A DNA stretch of 64,000 bases from Thermaerobacillus caldiproteolyticus (lineage in GTDB: Bacteria > Bacillota > Bacilli > Bacillales > Anoxybacillaceae), in the NCBI RefSeq assembly GCF_013761245.1, contig NZ_JACDUT010000002.1:1-64000 (forward strand), given 5' to 3'. Under the pieces are notes generated by a model that saw only the letters and a list, made by a program, of their open reading frames with translations, made no database searches and was not told where the DNA came from. The translations under genes were made by a program, and so were the position numbers. Positions 29,836-37,741 of this stretch are shown in pieces. Position 1 is the stretch's first letter. Every line of letters starts with the position of its first letter.

Positions 29836-30717
29836 TTACTTTCTTACTTGGTTCATGACTTCTTCAGCGAAGTTGTCTTGACGTTTTTCAATTCCTTCGC
29901 CTACTTCGTAACGAACGAAGCTTTTTACAGTAGCACCGTTTGATTCAACAAATTGGCGAACTTTCATGTCTGGGTTCTTGACAAATGCTTGCTCTAACAA
30001 GCAAATATCTTCGTAAAATTTGTTTAAGCGGCCTTCAACCATTTTTGCCACGATGTTTTCTGGTTTTCCTTCGTTCAATGCTTGTTGCGTTAATACTTCG
30101 CGCTCGCGAGCAATTTCTTCTTGTGATACTTGGTCGCGAGACACGTATTTTGGATTTAATGCCGCAATATGCATTGCTACATCTTTAGCTACTTCTTCGT
30201 TTGTTGTTCCTTCTAATAATGTTAATACGCCGATGCGACCACCCATGTGCAAGTATGCACCAAACGCAGCATTGTCGCCTTTTTCAACAATTTCAAAGCG
30301 ACGTAATGTTAACTTTTCACCAATTTTCGCAATTGCTGCATTAATATGGTCTTGAACTGTTGTTCCGTTATCCATTTTTTGCTGAAGCGCTTCTTCTAGC
30401 GTAGCTGGTTTATGTTTTAACAAGTGCGCAGCAAGCTCTTTTACAAGCGTTTTGAAGCCTTCGTTTTTCGCTACGAAATCCGTTTCCGAGTTAACTTCTA
30501 AAATAACCGCTGTGTTGCCGTCCACTTCAATTAATGTTGTTCCTTCCGCTGCAATGCGATCTGCTTTTTTCGCTGCTTTCGCGATTCCCTTTTCGCGGAG
30601 CCAGTCAATTGCTTTTTCCATATCGCCGTTTGTTTCTGTGAGCGCTTTTTTGCAATCCATCATGCCTGCGCCCGTTTTTTCACGTAATTCTTTAACCATT
30701 TGAGCTGTAATTGCCAT
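29836..30717 (-). CDS. tsf: Elongation factor Ts
   Basis: EF-Ts is the nucleotide exchange factor of EF-Tu. The N-terminal UBA-like domain reads [21 protein letters not shown] (residues 8-28), and the exchange motif [10 protein letters not shown] (about residues 79-88) inserts into EF-Tu. The 293 aa is typical. AAAGGAGG precedes the ATG. It follows rpsB but is separated by a strong terminator and a 115-bp leader with its own hairpin, so the two may be partly uncoupled. Confidence 0.97.
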   Translation of the reverse strand: MAITAQMVKELREKTGAGMMDCKKALTETNGDMEKAIDWLREKGIAKAAKKADRIAAEGTTLIEVDGNTAVILEVNSETDFVAKNEGFKTLVKELAAHLLKHKPATLEEALQQKMDNGTTVQDHINAAIAKIGEKLTLRRFEIVEKGDNAAFGAYLHMGGRIGVLTLLEGTTNEEVAKDVAMHIAALNPKYVSRDQVSQEEIAREREVLTQQALNEGKPENIVAKMVEGRLNKFYEDICLLEQAFVKNPDMKVRQFVESNGATVKSFVRYEVGEGIEKRQDNFAEEVMNQVRK

Positions 30718-30756
30718 GAATAAAATCCTCCTTTAGTCTTTGCATATATGTATGAA

Positions 30757-30779
30757 CAAAATTCGCAAGGCAAATTTTG
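30757..30779 (-). other. Hairpin in the tsf leader
   Basis: Arms CAAAATTCGC (30757-30766) and GCAAATTTTG (30770-30779) pair along 10 positions (one G-U in the mRNA) with a 3-nt loop, about 40 nt before the tsf start. There is no U tract. Upstream on the minus strand is TATACT, a possible -10 box for tsf, though no good -35 fits it. Confidence 0.55.
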
Positions 30780-30825
30780 TTTTTCTCAGCCATCATTAGT
30801 ATAGCCAAGAAAAAATGTTTTCTGT

Positions 30826-30868
30826 CTCAAAAAAAGGTGATAAAAGGCTTTCCCCTCTTATCACCTTT
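30826..30868 (-). terminator. Rho-independent terminator of rpsB
   Basis: An 11-bp perfect stem (30833-30843 with 30858-30868, arms AAAGGTGATAA/TTATCACCTTT) is followed on the minus strand by a run of U residues. It lies 8 bp past the rpsB stop and stands between rpsB and tsf. Confidence 0.92.
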
Positions 30869-30875
30869 CCAAACA

Positions 30876-31697
<822 letters not shown>

Positions 31698-31703
31698 TGT
31701 AAA

Positions 31704-31732
31704 AATATATCACAACTAAAAGTGACAATCAA
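31704..31732 (-). promoter_or_regulatory. Sigma-A promoter of rpsB (extended -10)
   Basis: On the minus strand TTGATT (31727-31732), 17 bp, then TATATT (31704-31709), with TGA directly before the -10 making an extended -10 element. Predicted initiation is near 31697. The -35 begins only 11 bp beyond the swrB stop codon, so the promoter is squeezed into the operon junction. Confidence 0.7.
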
Positions 31733-31743
31733 GCTATATTTGA

Positions 31744-32289
31744 CTACCTTTGCCGAAATTTAAGCAACAGCTCAATTTCTGTTTTTCCTTTTTTTAAAAT
31801 CTTCGCGATTTCTTCGATTGTTTTTCCATTTTTATGTAATTGTATCGCTCGCTCAGCGATGGATGAAGAAGAGCCAATCTCAACTTTGTCGGTGATGGCT
31901 TCGATGTTCGGAAGATGCGTTGGCCACTCTTGTTCCACCGGCGCTACCGTTTGCGATGATGAATGAGTGTTTGTCTTCGATGATGGTGTCGCCGTGTTGC
32001 TATGCGGCGGAAGACTTTGTTCCGGCTCCGAGCTAGGAGATTTCGATGATGATGTTATCACTTCATCAGCCGGCTGATTGACTGCTTCAGATAACGCATT
32101 AAGGAAACGGTCATTTTCTTCCTTCCATTCTACTAAATAGGCGGAAACGGTATGTTCGATGTCTTTGATTAGTTGCGTTTGCCGCTTTTCAACTTCTTTT
32201 ACTTTTGACCATTGCAAATATAATAAAATGATCACTAAAAACGAAATGGCATGTAATATGAAACTAACGACTAATAAAAACGCTATCAT
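31744..32289 (-). CDS. swrB: SwrB-like membrane protein (YlxL)
   Basis: The 181 aa protein has one N-terminal transmembrane segment (about residues 2-25), a charged helix with likely coiled coil (28-70), a Ser/Thr/Pro-rich linker (75-130), and a conserved C-terminal helix-turn-helix-like end AERAIQLHKNGKTIEEIAK (about 143-161). This matches SwrB/YlxL, which in B. subtilis acts on flagellar type III export or hook completion and raises sigma-D activity. GAGGGG precedes the ATG. It is the last gene of the fla/che operon as in B. subtilis. The linker is low complexity and probably variable. Confidence 0.85.
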   Translation of the reverse strand: MIAFLLVVSFILHAISFLVIILLYLQWSKVKEVEKRQTQLIKDIEHTVSAYLVEWKEENDRFLNALSEAVNQPADEVITSSSKSPSSEPEQSLPPHSNTATPSSKTNTHSSSQTVAPVEQEWPTHLPNIEAITDKVEIGSSSSIAERAIQLHKNGKTIEEIAKILKKGKTEIELLLKFRQR

Positions 32290-32298
32290 TGAACCCCT

Positions 32299-32544
32299 CT
32301 ATCCCTTGACATCAATGTTGTTTCCTTTGTACGGATGCATAGTTTCGCTTTCTTTTTCGCGACGAACGTTTGCACTTGAGCGCTTCTGCGTTACTTGCCG
32401 ACGCATACGTTCGTCTTGTTTTTGCGTCTCTTGAGTGAGATGTGCTTGCACAAGCTGCGACTGTTGCTGCAGTTCGTCTTGTATTTTTCCAACATCGTAC
32501 ATTCTTGGAAGTGCGATTTGTAACTCAACCAACTTTAAACTCAC
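32299..32544 (-). CDS. Uncharacterised small protein between sigD and swrB
   Basis: About 81 aa with a beta-like N-terminal motif LVELQIALPRMYDVGKIQDE, a Gln-rich helix and a basic tail ending in HPYKGNNIDVKG. I know similar short proteins at the same place in other Bacillaceae and Paenibacillaceae, with an IALPRTQD-like start and an HPYKGxxID end. No function is assigned and B. subtilis lacks a named equivalent. The GTG at 32544 is favoured because AAAGGAAG is 8 nt upstream; an ATG at 32550 is only 2 nt from that site. It is cytoplasmic by composition. A role in flagellar export or gene regulation is only guessed from position. Confidence 0.7.
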   Translation of the reverse strand: MSLKLVELQIALPRMYDVGKIQDELQQQSQLVQAHLTQETQKQDERMRRQVTQKRSSANVRREKESETMHPYKGNNIDVKG

Positions 32545-32630
32545 ATTCATCACTTCCTTTACCGAAATACACAGGCAAGGTGTACCTAAGACGAATCAAC
32601 TTGGACAGTCCTTCACCCTATTAACTTTTC

Positions 32631-32930
32631 CGACATATACTATATGATAAAACAAGAACTGATGTTTCGTTCTTCTTTAAAAACTGCATAGGTAAGAAAT
32701 AGCTCAGCCAAACTCTTGTTGAACGTAAAACCTACGAAGCCATTAAGAACAAAATATCAAAACACTAAACCGAATATCAGACATGCTTGATCATAGAGCG
32801 CATGTCTACGGAACTATATGCGCTGCCGTGAGAGGGGATACCTCCCCTGAACTTGAGCCATATCCGATGGAAAAATGCCCATCGGTCGAATCACCCAAGA
32901 ACCTTGCTGTTGTAGCTGTGGGAGTGCCAA
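32631..32930 (+). mobile_element. Candidate internally deleted IS200/IS605 (tnpB-type) remnant
   Basis: The 390-bp gap between sigD and the next small gene has no credible gene. Its plus-strand right part ends CCCAAGAACC..GTGGGAGTGCCAA (32894-32930), a form I associate with the right ends of IS200/IS605 elements that carry tnpB. Upstream lie hairpins like those of the RNA made from such ends. A small hairpin (AAGAAC/GTTCTT, 32654-32659 with 32669-32674) may belong to the left end. No tnpA or tnpB coding survives, only short frames. The left border is not resolved. It lies 4 bp past the sigD stop, within an operon that is continuous in relatives. Confidence 0.5.
32797..32930 (+). ncRNA. Candidate omega RNA (reRNA) scaffold at element right end
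   Basis: In order on the plus strand: stem AGCGCAT/ATGCGCT (32797-32803 with 32818-32824), stem AGGGG/CCCCT (32833-32837 with 32844-32848), stem CCGATGG/CCATCGG (32864-32870 with 32879-32885), then the conserved-looking GGTCGAATCACCCAAGAACC (32884-32903), an imperfect hairpin, and GGGAGTGCCAA. This order resembles guide RNAs encoded at the right end of tnpB elements, where the guide is the DNA just past the end. Here that flank is the 3' end of sigD (from 32931). No covariance model was run, so the call is by eye. Confidence 0.42.
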
Positions 32931-32934
32931 GAAA

Positions 32935-33696
32935 CTAAAAAGCTTGTTCAAGAATTTTTCGCAGCTTAAAAATAGCCTTTGAGTGAATTTGTGAAATTCT
33001 TGACGTCGAAAGCCCCATGATTTGTCCAATCTCTGTTAAGGTGAGCTCCTCTTTATAAAATAAGCTAATGACGAGCTGCTCTTTTTCGCTTAATTGTTGA
33101 ATCACTTCAGCCAGCTTTTCATATAGTTCTTGTTTTAACACTATTTCCTCAGGGGAGAGCGCTTGTTCATCACGAATCGCTAACGAACTGTCTTCCTCTT
33201 CATTTTCGTTTGGTCGATCGTGAAGCGATAAAACGTTGGCAAAAAATCCTTCATTCACTACGCTATATACTTCTTCTTCGGTCATTCCTAATTCATCCGC
33301 CACTTCTTTGGCTGTAACGGTTCGCATATATCGTTGCTCTAGCTTTTCAATCGTTGCTTCAATTTTTTTGGCCTTTTCTCTTGTGCTGCGCGGAAGCCAA
33401 TCTTCTTTTCTTAATCCGTCCAAAATGGCACCGCGAATACGAAACGAAGCGTAGGTATCGAATTTTAAATCGCGAGAAGGGTCAAATTTTTCGAGCGCGT
33501 CGTAAAGACCCATTAAACCAAAACTGATTAACTCTTGATGATTGATATTTTTCGGTAAAGACGCAATCATTCGTTGAACATGATAATGAACGAGTGGCAT
33601 ATATTTTTGTACAAGTTCATCGCCAGCTTGCGGATCGCGATGATATATCCAATTGTTCCAATGTTTCTGTTCTTCGCTCGCTGAGATGTTGGTCAT
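32935..33696 (-). CDS. sigD: RNA polymerase sigma factor for flagellar genes, SigD
   Basis: Sigma-D (sigma-28, FliA family) directs late flagellar, chemotaxis and autolysin genes. The 253 aa has region 2 with LISFGLMGLYDALEKFDPSRDLKF split across residues 50-75 and FRIRGAILDGLRKEDWLPRS, region 3 (about 100-150), and region 4 with the ELTLTEIGQIMGLSTSRISQIHSKA helix-turn-helix (about 210-235). AGGAGGGG precedes the ATG. It sits near the operon end as in B. subtilis, where distance from the promoter limits its level. The element just past its stop may add to that. Confidence 0.96.
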   Translation of the reverse strand: MTNISASEEQKHWNNWIYHRDPQAGDELVQKYMPLVHYHVQRMIASLPKNINHQELISFGLMGLYDALEKFDPSRDLKFDTYASFRIRGAILDGLRKEDWLPRSTREKAKKIEATIEKLEQRYMRTVTAKEVADELGMTEEEVYSVVNEGFFANVLSLHDRPNENEEEDSSLAIRDEQALSPEEIVLKQELYEKLAEVIQQLSEKEQLVISLFYKEELTLTEIGQIMGLSTSRISQIHSKAIFKLRKILEQAF

Positions 33697-33734
33697 TGTA
33701 CCCCTCCTCGTTCGCTAGAAACCGACCGATCGTT

Positions 33735-34046
33735 TTACTGATTTTTGCCATCATTAGGATGATTCGTGATATGGCGAATATAGTCGGCTATTTTTTTCGC
33801 TTCGTCTTCCGTCAGCTCTTTCGTCAATGATTGTAATTCTTCTTCATTTAACATAAGGGGAGGCTCTGTTTGATCCTTTCGAATGTAAGCAATCATCCAC
33901 CGAAAAACATATCCGCTGAAAAAGAAGATAATAAACGCCGTAATGCTTCGGATCACTGTTGTCATTACATTATTCGCGGAAAAAGAAAGGAGGAAGACGA
34001 TGAGCAATCCGAATAATCCCAATAATAAATTCCACCAACTTGCCAT
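33735..34046 (-). CDS. Uncharacterised two-helix membrane protein
   Basis: A 103 aa protein with two hydrophobic segments (about residues 5-23 and 31-52) followed by a basic-acidic cytoplasmic tail containing LNEEELQSLTKELTEDEAKKIADYIRHI (split, residues 66-93). I do not recognise a named family. Its ATG overlaps the cheD stop by one base (TAATG), and it stands between cheD and sigD, so it is co-translated with chemotaxis genes. It might help membrane placement or sigma-D control, but this is a guess. The AAAGGAAAT site lies inside the end of cheD. Confidence 0.72.
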   Translation of the reverse strand: MASWWNLLLGLFGLLIVFLLSFSANNVMTTVIRSITAFIIFFFSGYVFRWMIAYIRKDQTEPPLMLNEEELQSLTKELTEDEAKKIADYIRHITNHPNDGKNQ

Positions 34047-34552
34047 TATATTTCCTTTACCCCTTGGCTGACTGTACGAATCAACAACAGCCCTGTTTTT
34101 GGATTAAATTCGATCGTTCGTCCGCTGTTTCCCCCAACATCTTCTGCGATAATCGGAATATGAAAGCGTTGCAATTGTTGTTTGACTGCTTCTACATTTC
34201 TCGGTCCAATTCTCATCATATCCGTATTCGCAGAGGTAGACTGAAACTGGAACATTTGCGCTCCCCCAGCCATTTTTGCCTTTAAGACTCCTTTTCTTCC
34301 GCCTGCTTGAACAACAAGATGAATCAACGCCTCTATCGCTGTGTCAGCATACTTAGCTACATTGATGTTTTCCGCACGCGCTAACGATGAATCAGGTAAC
34401 ATGACATGCGCTAACCCAGCCACTTCTTTCATATGATCAAAAATCACCACTCCGACACATGACCCTAATCCAGATGTTCGAATGACATTTGGGGCTTTGA
34501 CAACATTCATATCAGCAATGCCGACTTTGACAACCTGAACAATTTCATTCAT
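34046..34552 (-). CDS. cheD: Chemoreceptor glutamine deamidase CheD
   Basis: CheD deamidates receptor glutamines and, with CheC and CheY-P, tunes adaptation. The catalytic cysteine is in [11 protein letters not shown] (Cys32) and the histidine in AGLAHVMLP (His49), with the threonine of the usual triad region also near. The start at 34552 gives 168 aa (MNEIVQVV). The ATG at 34564 lies before its ribosome site. It overlaps the cheC end by 8 bp, so the pair is coupled, as expected for proteins that form a complex. Confidence 0.94.
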   Translation of the reverse strand: MNEIVQVVKVGIADMNVVKAPNVIRTSGLGSCVGVVIFDHMKEVAGLAHVMLPDSSLARAENINVAKYADTAIEALIHLVVQAGGRKGVLKAKMAGGAQMFQFQSTSANTDMMRIGPRNVEAVKQQLQRFHIPIIAEDVGGNSGRTIEFNPKTGLLLIRTVSQGVKEI

Positions 34553-35180
34553 GAAGTTCCACACCTAACGCACGAAAAATAGGTGCGAACGAATCTGGAT
34601 CAGGGAGTAAAAAGAAGTGCCCGTTAACGCTATCTTGTGGTTGTTGTTCTTCATGTAGAGCCGTATCAATGACAATGGCATAATCGCCAACACGCGACAA
34701 CTCAATCAGCCCATATTGTAAAATAGCCCCAATCATATCAACCGTTAGCGCAGGTACAGACGGATATAGTTTCAAATGAGTAAAGTCCGCCAGCGCGGAA
34801 AGGTACGATCCGGCTAATATATTTCCTAACTCTTGGAATGCAGATACCCCTAATTCTGATTGCTGGCCTGTAAATGAAAATTGTGCGTCTCCCGTCATTT
34901 GTTGGATAAAATGCTCCGCTTGAGGCAAAGACAGAACGAAAAACATATTGCCCGGAGCGTCCCCTTCAATACGTAGAAAAACAGAAGCTACAACATGCTC
35001 GGCCCCGCCGACTAGTTCCATCACTTCATCGAAGGAAACAATTTGCACATTTGGAACCGTCATTTCGATTTTTTTGTTTAGTAATTGGGAAAGGGCTGTC
35101 GCCGCATTTCCCGCCCCGATGTTTCCGATTTCTTTTAAGATATCTATATGATCATCATTCAAGCCACTTAAGTACGGCAT
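34545..35180 (-). CDS. cheC: CheY-P phosphatase CheC
   Basis: CheC removes phosphate from CheY-P and holds CheD. Two repeated phosphatase helices are seen: [21 protein letters not shown] (split, residues 15-34) and [17 protein letters not shown] (about 112-128), each with the Glu-x-x-Asn pair needed for activity. The 211 aa length is normal. It overlaps cheD and follows cheW by 20 bp. A GGCGGGG site precedes the ATG. Confidence 0.94.
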   Translation of the reverse strand: MPYLSGLNDDHIDILKEIGNIGAGNAATALSQLLNKKIEMTVPNVQIVSFDEVMELVGGAEHVVASVFLRIEGDAPGNMFFVLSLPQAEHFIQQMTGDAQFSFTGQQSELGVSAFQELGNILAGSYLSALADFTHLKLYPSVPALTVDMIGAILQYGLIELSRVGDYAIVIDTALHEEQQPQDSVNGHFFLLPDPDSFAPIFRALGVELHE

Positions 35181-35200
35181 TTGTATCCCCGCCTAATTTG

Positions 35201-35644
35201 TTACGAGTGTTTTTCTAATACTTTTTCTAAATCAAGCAAAATGAGGAGTCTTTTGTCAATCTTTGCCACACCGTGAATATAGTCAACTTCTACCGCTTCA
35301 ATTACTTCAGGAGTAGGCTCAATGCTATGTGCTGGAATGTCTAATACATCATTAGCCGCATCGACAATAAAACCGACTTCCACTTCGTCGACAGCAACAA
35401 TAATGATGCGTGTCTGTTCAGAAAAAGGCGCTGCCTCGATTCCGAACCGCTCTCGTAAGTCGATAATAGGCGTCACTACTCCCCGTAAATTAATAACCCC
35501 TTTTACAAAATGAGGAGTGCGCGGAACGCGGGTAATGTGTTGCACTTTTTCGATGGAACGAACTTGTTGAACAGGAATGGCATACTCCTCATCTTTTAAT
35601 TGAAACACGATGACTTTTAACTCTGCCTCTTGAACTTCCATCAT
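35201..35644 (-). CDS. cheW: Chemotaxis coupling protein CheW
   Basis: CheW links receptors to CheA in the signalling array. The 147 aa SH3-like protein shows VFQLKDEEYAIPVQQVRSIEK (split, residues 13-33), VPRTPHFVKGVINLRGVVTPIIDLR with the NLRG signature (about 50-63), and a C-terminal helix LLILLDLEKVL. Two ATGs in a row (35644, 35641) follow AAAGGAG. It lies between cheA and cheC. Confidence 0.95.
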   Translation of the reverse strand: MMEVQEAELKVIVFQLKDEEYAIPVQQVRSIEKVQHITRVPRTPHFVKGVINLRGVVTPIIDLRERFGIEAAPFSEQTRIIIVAVDEVEVGFIVDAANDVLDIPAHSIEPTPEVIEAVEVDYIHGVAKIDKRLLILLDLEKVLEKHS

Positions 35645-35687
35645 TTTCGTTTTCTCCTTTCGGAAACAAGGTCGTCGTTTTGTCGTT

Positions 35688-37736
35688 TTATTTGATTAAC
35701 GCATTACAATCAATGATTAGCGCTACTTGTCCGTCTCCTAAAATGGTTGCGCCAGAAATGGCGAACACAGATGTTAAGTAGTTTCCTAATGATTTTAATA
35801 CGACTTCTTGCTGACCGATAAATGAGTCAACAACAAGACCTGCCATTTTTTCTCCTTTGCGAACGATAACAACAGATAACGTATCGCTTTCTTCTTTGGA
35901 AACAGGCACTTCAAAAATATCTCTTAAGAATAAAAGAGGGACAACTTTTCCACGGAAATCGATCACTTTTTGATTATGGGCATGTAAAATATCCTCTTTT
36001 TTAATCATAGCCGTTTCAATAATCGAAGATAGTGGAATCGCATATTTTTCATCTTGAATTTCGACAAGCATGACCGAAATGATCGACAACGTTAACGGCA
36101 ATTGAATGGAAAAGATTGAGCCGACTCCTTCTTGAGAATCAATCGTTACTGAACCGCCGAGCGACTCAATCGTACTTTTCACAACATCCAGCCCGACCCC
36201 GCGCCCGGAAATATCAGAAATTTTATCAGCAGTAGAAAAGCCAGAAGCAAAAATAAGCTCATATACTTGTTTATCCGTTAGATTTGCTGCATTTTGTTTC
36301 GAGATAATTCCTTTATTGATCGCTTTTTGCAGTACTTTTTCACGGTTAATGCCAGCACCGTCGTCTTCGATTTCGATAAATACATGGTTACCGCTGTGAT
36401 ATGCCTTTAACTTTACCGTTCCTTCTTCAGGTTTGCCTTTGGCACGGCGCACATCCGGCGTTTCGATGCCATGGTCTATCGCGTTGCGAAGCAAGTGAAC
36501 GAGCGGATCACCAATTTCATCAATGACAGTGCGGTCTAATTCTGTTTCTGCTCCGATGATTTCTAAATGGATTTTTTTACCCAAGTCACGCGCCAATTGT
36601 CGCACCATTCTCGGAAAGCGATTAAAGACTGTTTCAACCGGCACCATTCGCATATTTAAAATAATGTTTTGCAGATCGCTTGAGATGCGCGACATTCGTT
36701 CTACTGTCTCATGAAGTTCTGGGTTATTTAATTCACGAGAAATTTGTTCTAACCGTCCTCTGTCGATGACGAGTTCCTCAAATAAGTTCATTAAAATATC
36801 GAGCCGTTCAATATTCACGCGAATCGTTTTATTCACTGCCGTCGTTTGTTTGTGCGTTGTGCTTGTTTCTTGTTCATGTTTTTTTCCCTTTTTTTCTTCC
36901 TTTTGCAATGTCGCGGCTACTTCCATTTTTTGTTGATGAACTTCCGACTCTGATATGTCGTGTTCGTTCGTTCCTTTTAGTTCATCTATATCAAATCGGG
37001 TCACAGTGACTTCTTCAAGCTCGGAAACTTTCATAACTCGTCGATACAGCTCGTCTTCTGATTCTTTTGAAACGACCGTGACAATAAACTCTTGGTCGAA
37101 CTGTTCTTCTTCTAATAGCTCCGCAGGCGGATTTGATTTAATGACCTCTCCTACTTGATTCAATGTTTCAAATACCATAAACACACGCGCTGCTTTCAAC
37201 AAGCAATCCGCACGCAATTTGACGCGAATCTCGTAGGTAAAAAATCCTTGCTCTTTTGATTGTTGCAACACATTGTACTCAAACTCTCCATACGTTTGTG
37301 TCAGCGTTGCATTAGAAGAATGCGTTGTTCGCTCAGTTTTCGTCGCAACTGGCGATTCCCCTTGTTCAATACGTTTTAATTGTTCGACAACCTCTTCTAC
37401 ATCTCGTTTGCCGTCCCCACCTTCAGCAATGGAGTTCACCATTGCCTCCAAATCATCAACGGCACGAAAGACGACGTCCAATATTTCCGGAGTAACGGTA
37501 ATTTTATGGTTACGAATACCGTCTAATACATTTTCCATTTTATGGGTTAAGTTAGCCAAATCTTCAAACCCCATCGTTGCTGACATGCCTTTTAACGTAT
37601 GCGCCGAGCGGAAAATTTCATTGACGATTGAAATATCGTCAGGACTTTTCTCCAACTCCAACAGTTGCTCATTAATCGTCTGCAAATGCTCTTTGCTTTC
37701 ATCAACAAACACTTCTAAATATTGGCTCATATCCAT
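35688..37736 (-). CDS. cheA: Chemotaxis histidine kinase CheA
   Basis: CheA autophosphorylates in response to receptors and passes phosphate to CheY and CheB. The 682 aa has the P1 domain with FRSAHTLKGMSATMGF (His46 is the phosphorylated residue), a P2 CheY-binding region (about 150-255) flanked by linkers, P3 dimerisation helices, the P4 kinase domain with HLLRNAIDHGIE (N box), DDGAGINREK (G1) and SGRGVGLDVVK (G2), and the P5 CheW-like domain (about 545-682). AAGGGGTG precedes the ATG, 5 bp past cheB. Confidence 0.96.
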   Translation of the reverse strand: MDMSQYLEVFVDESKEHLQTINEQLLELEKSPDDISIVNEIFRSAHTLKGMSATMGFEDLANLTHKMENVLDGIRNHKITVTPEILDVVFRAVDDLEAMVNSIAEGGDGKRDVEEVVEQLKRIEQGESPVATKTERTTHSSNATLTQTYGEFEYNVLQQSKEQGFFTYEIRVKLRADCLLKAARVFMVFETLNQVGEVIKSNPPAELLEEEQFDQEFIVTVVSKESEDELYRRVMKVSELEEVTVTRFDIDELKGTNEHDISESEVHQQKMEVAATLQKEEKKGKKHEQETSTTHKQTTAVNKTIRVNIERLDILMNLFEELVIDRGRLEQISRELNNPELHETVERMSRISSDLQNIILNMRMVPVETVFNRFPRMVRQLARDLGKKIHLEIIGAETELDRTVIDEIGDPLVHLLRNAIDHGIETPDVRRAKGKPEEGTVKLKAYHSGNHVFIEIEDDGAGINREKVLQKAINKGIISKQNAANLTDKQVYELIFASGFSTADKISDISGRGVGLDVVKSTIESLGGSVTIDSQEGVGSIFSIQLPLTLSIISVMLVEIQDEKYAIPLSSIIETAMIKKEDILHAHNQKVIDFRGKVVPLLFLRDIFEVPVSKEESDTLSVVIVRKGEKMAGLVVDSFIGQQEVVLKSLGNYLTSVFAISGATILGDGQVALIIDCNALIK

Positions 37737-37741
37737 GGCTT

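Noticed and set aside
32700-32765. Short plus-strand frame in the element behind sigD as a tnpB gene
   Set aside because: The frame is under 25 codons after a stop, lacks the DED catalytic or zinc-finger motifs of TnpB, and shows no ribosome site. At most it is a remnant.
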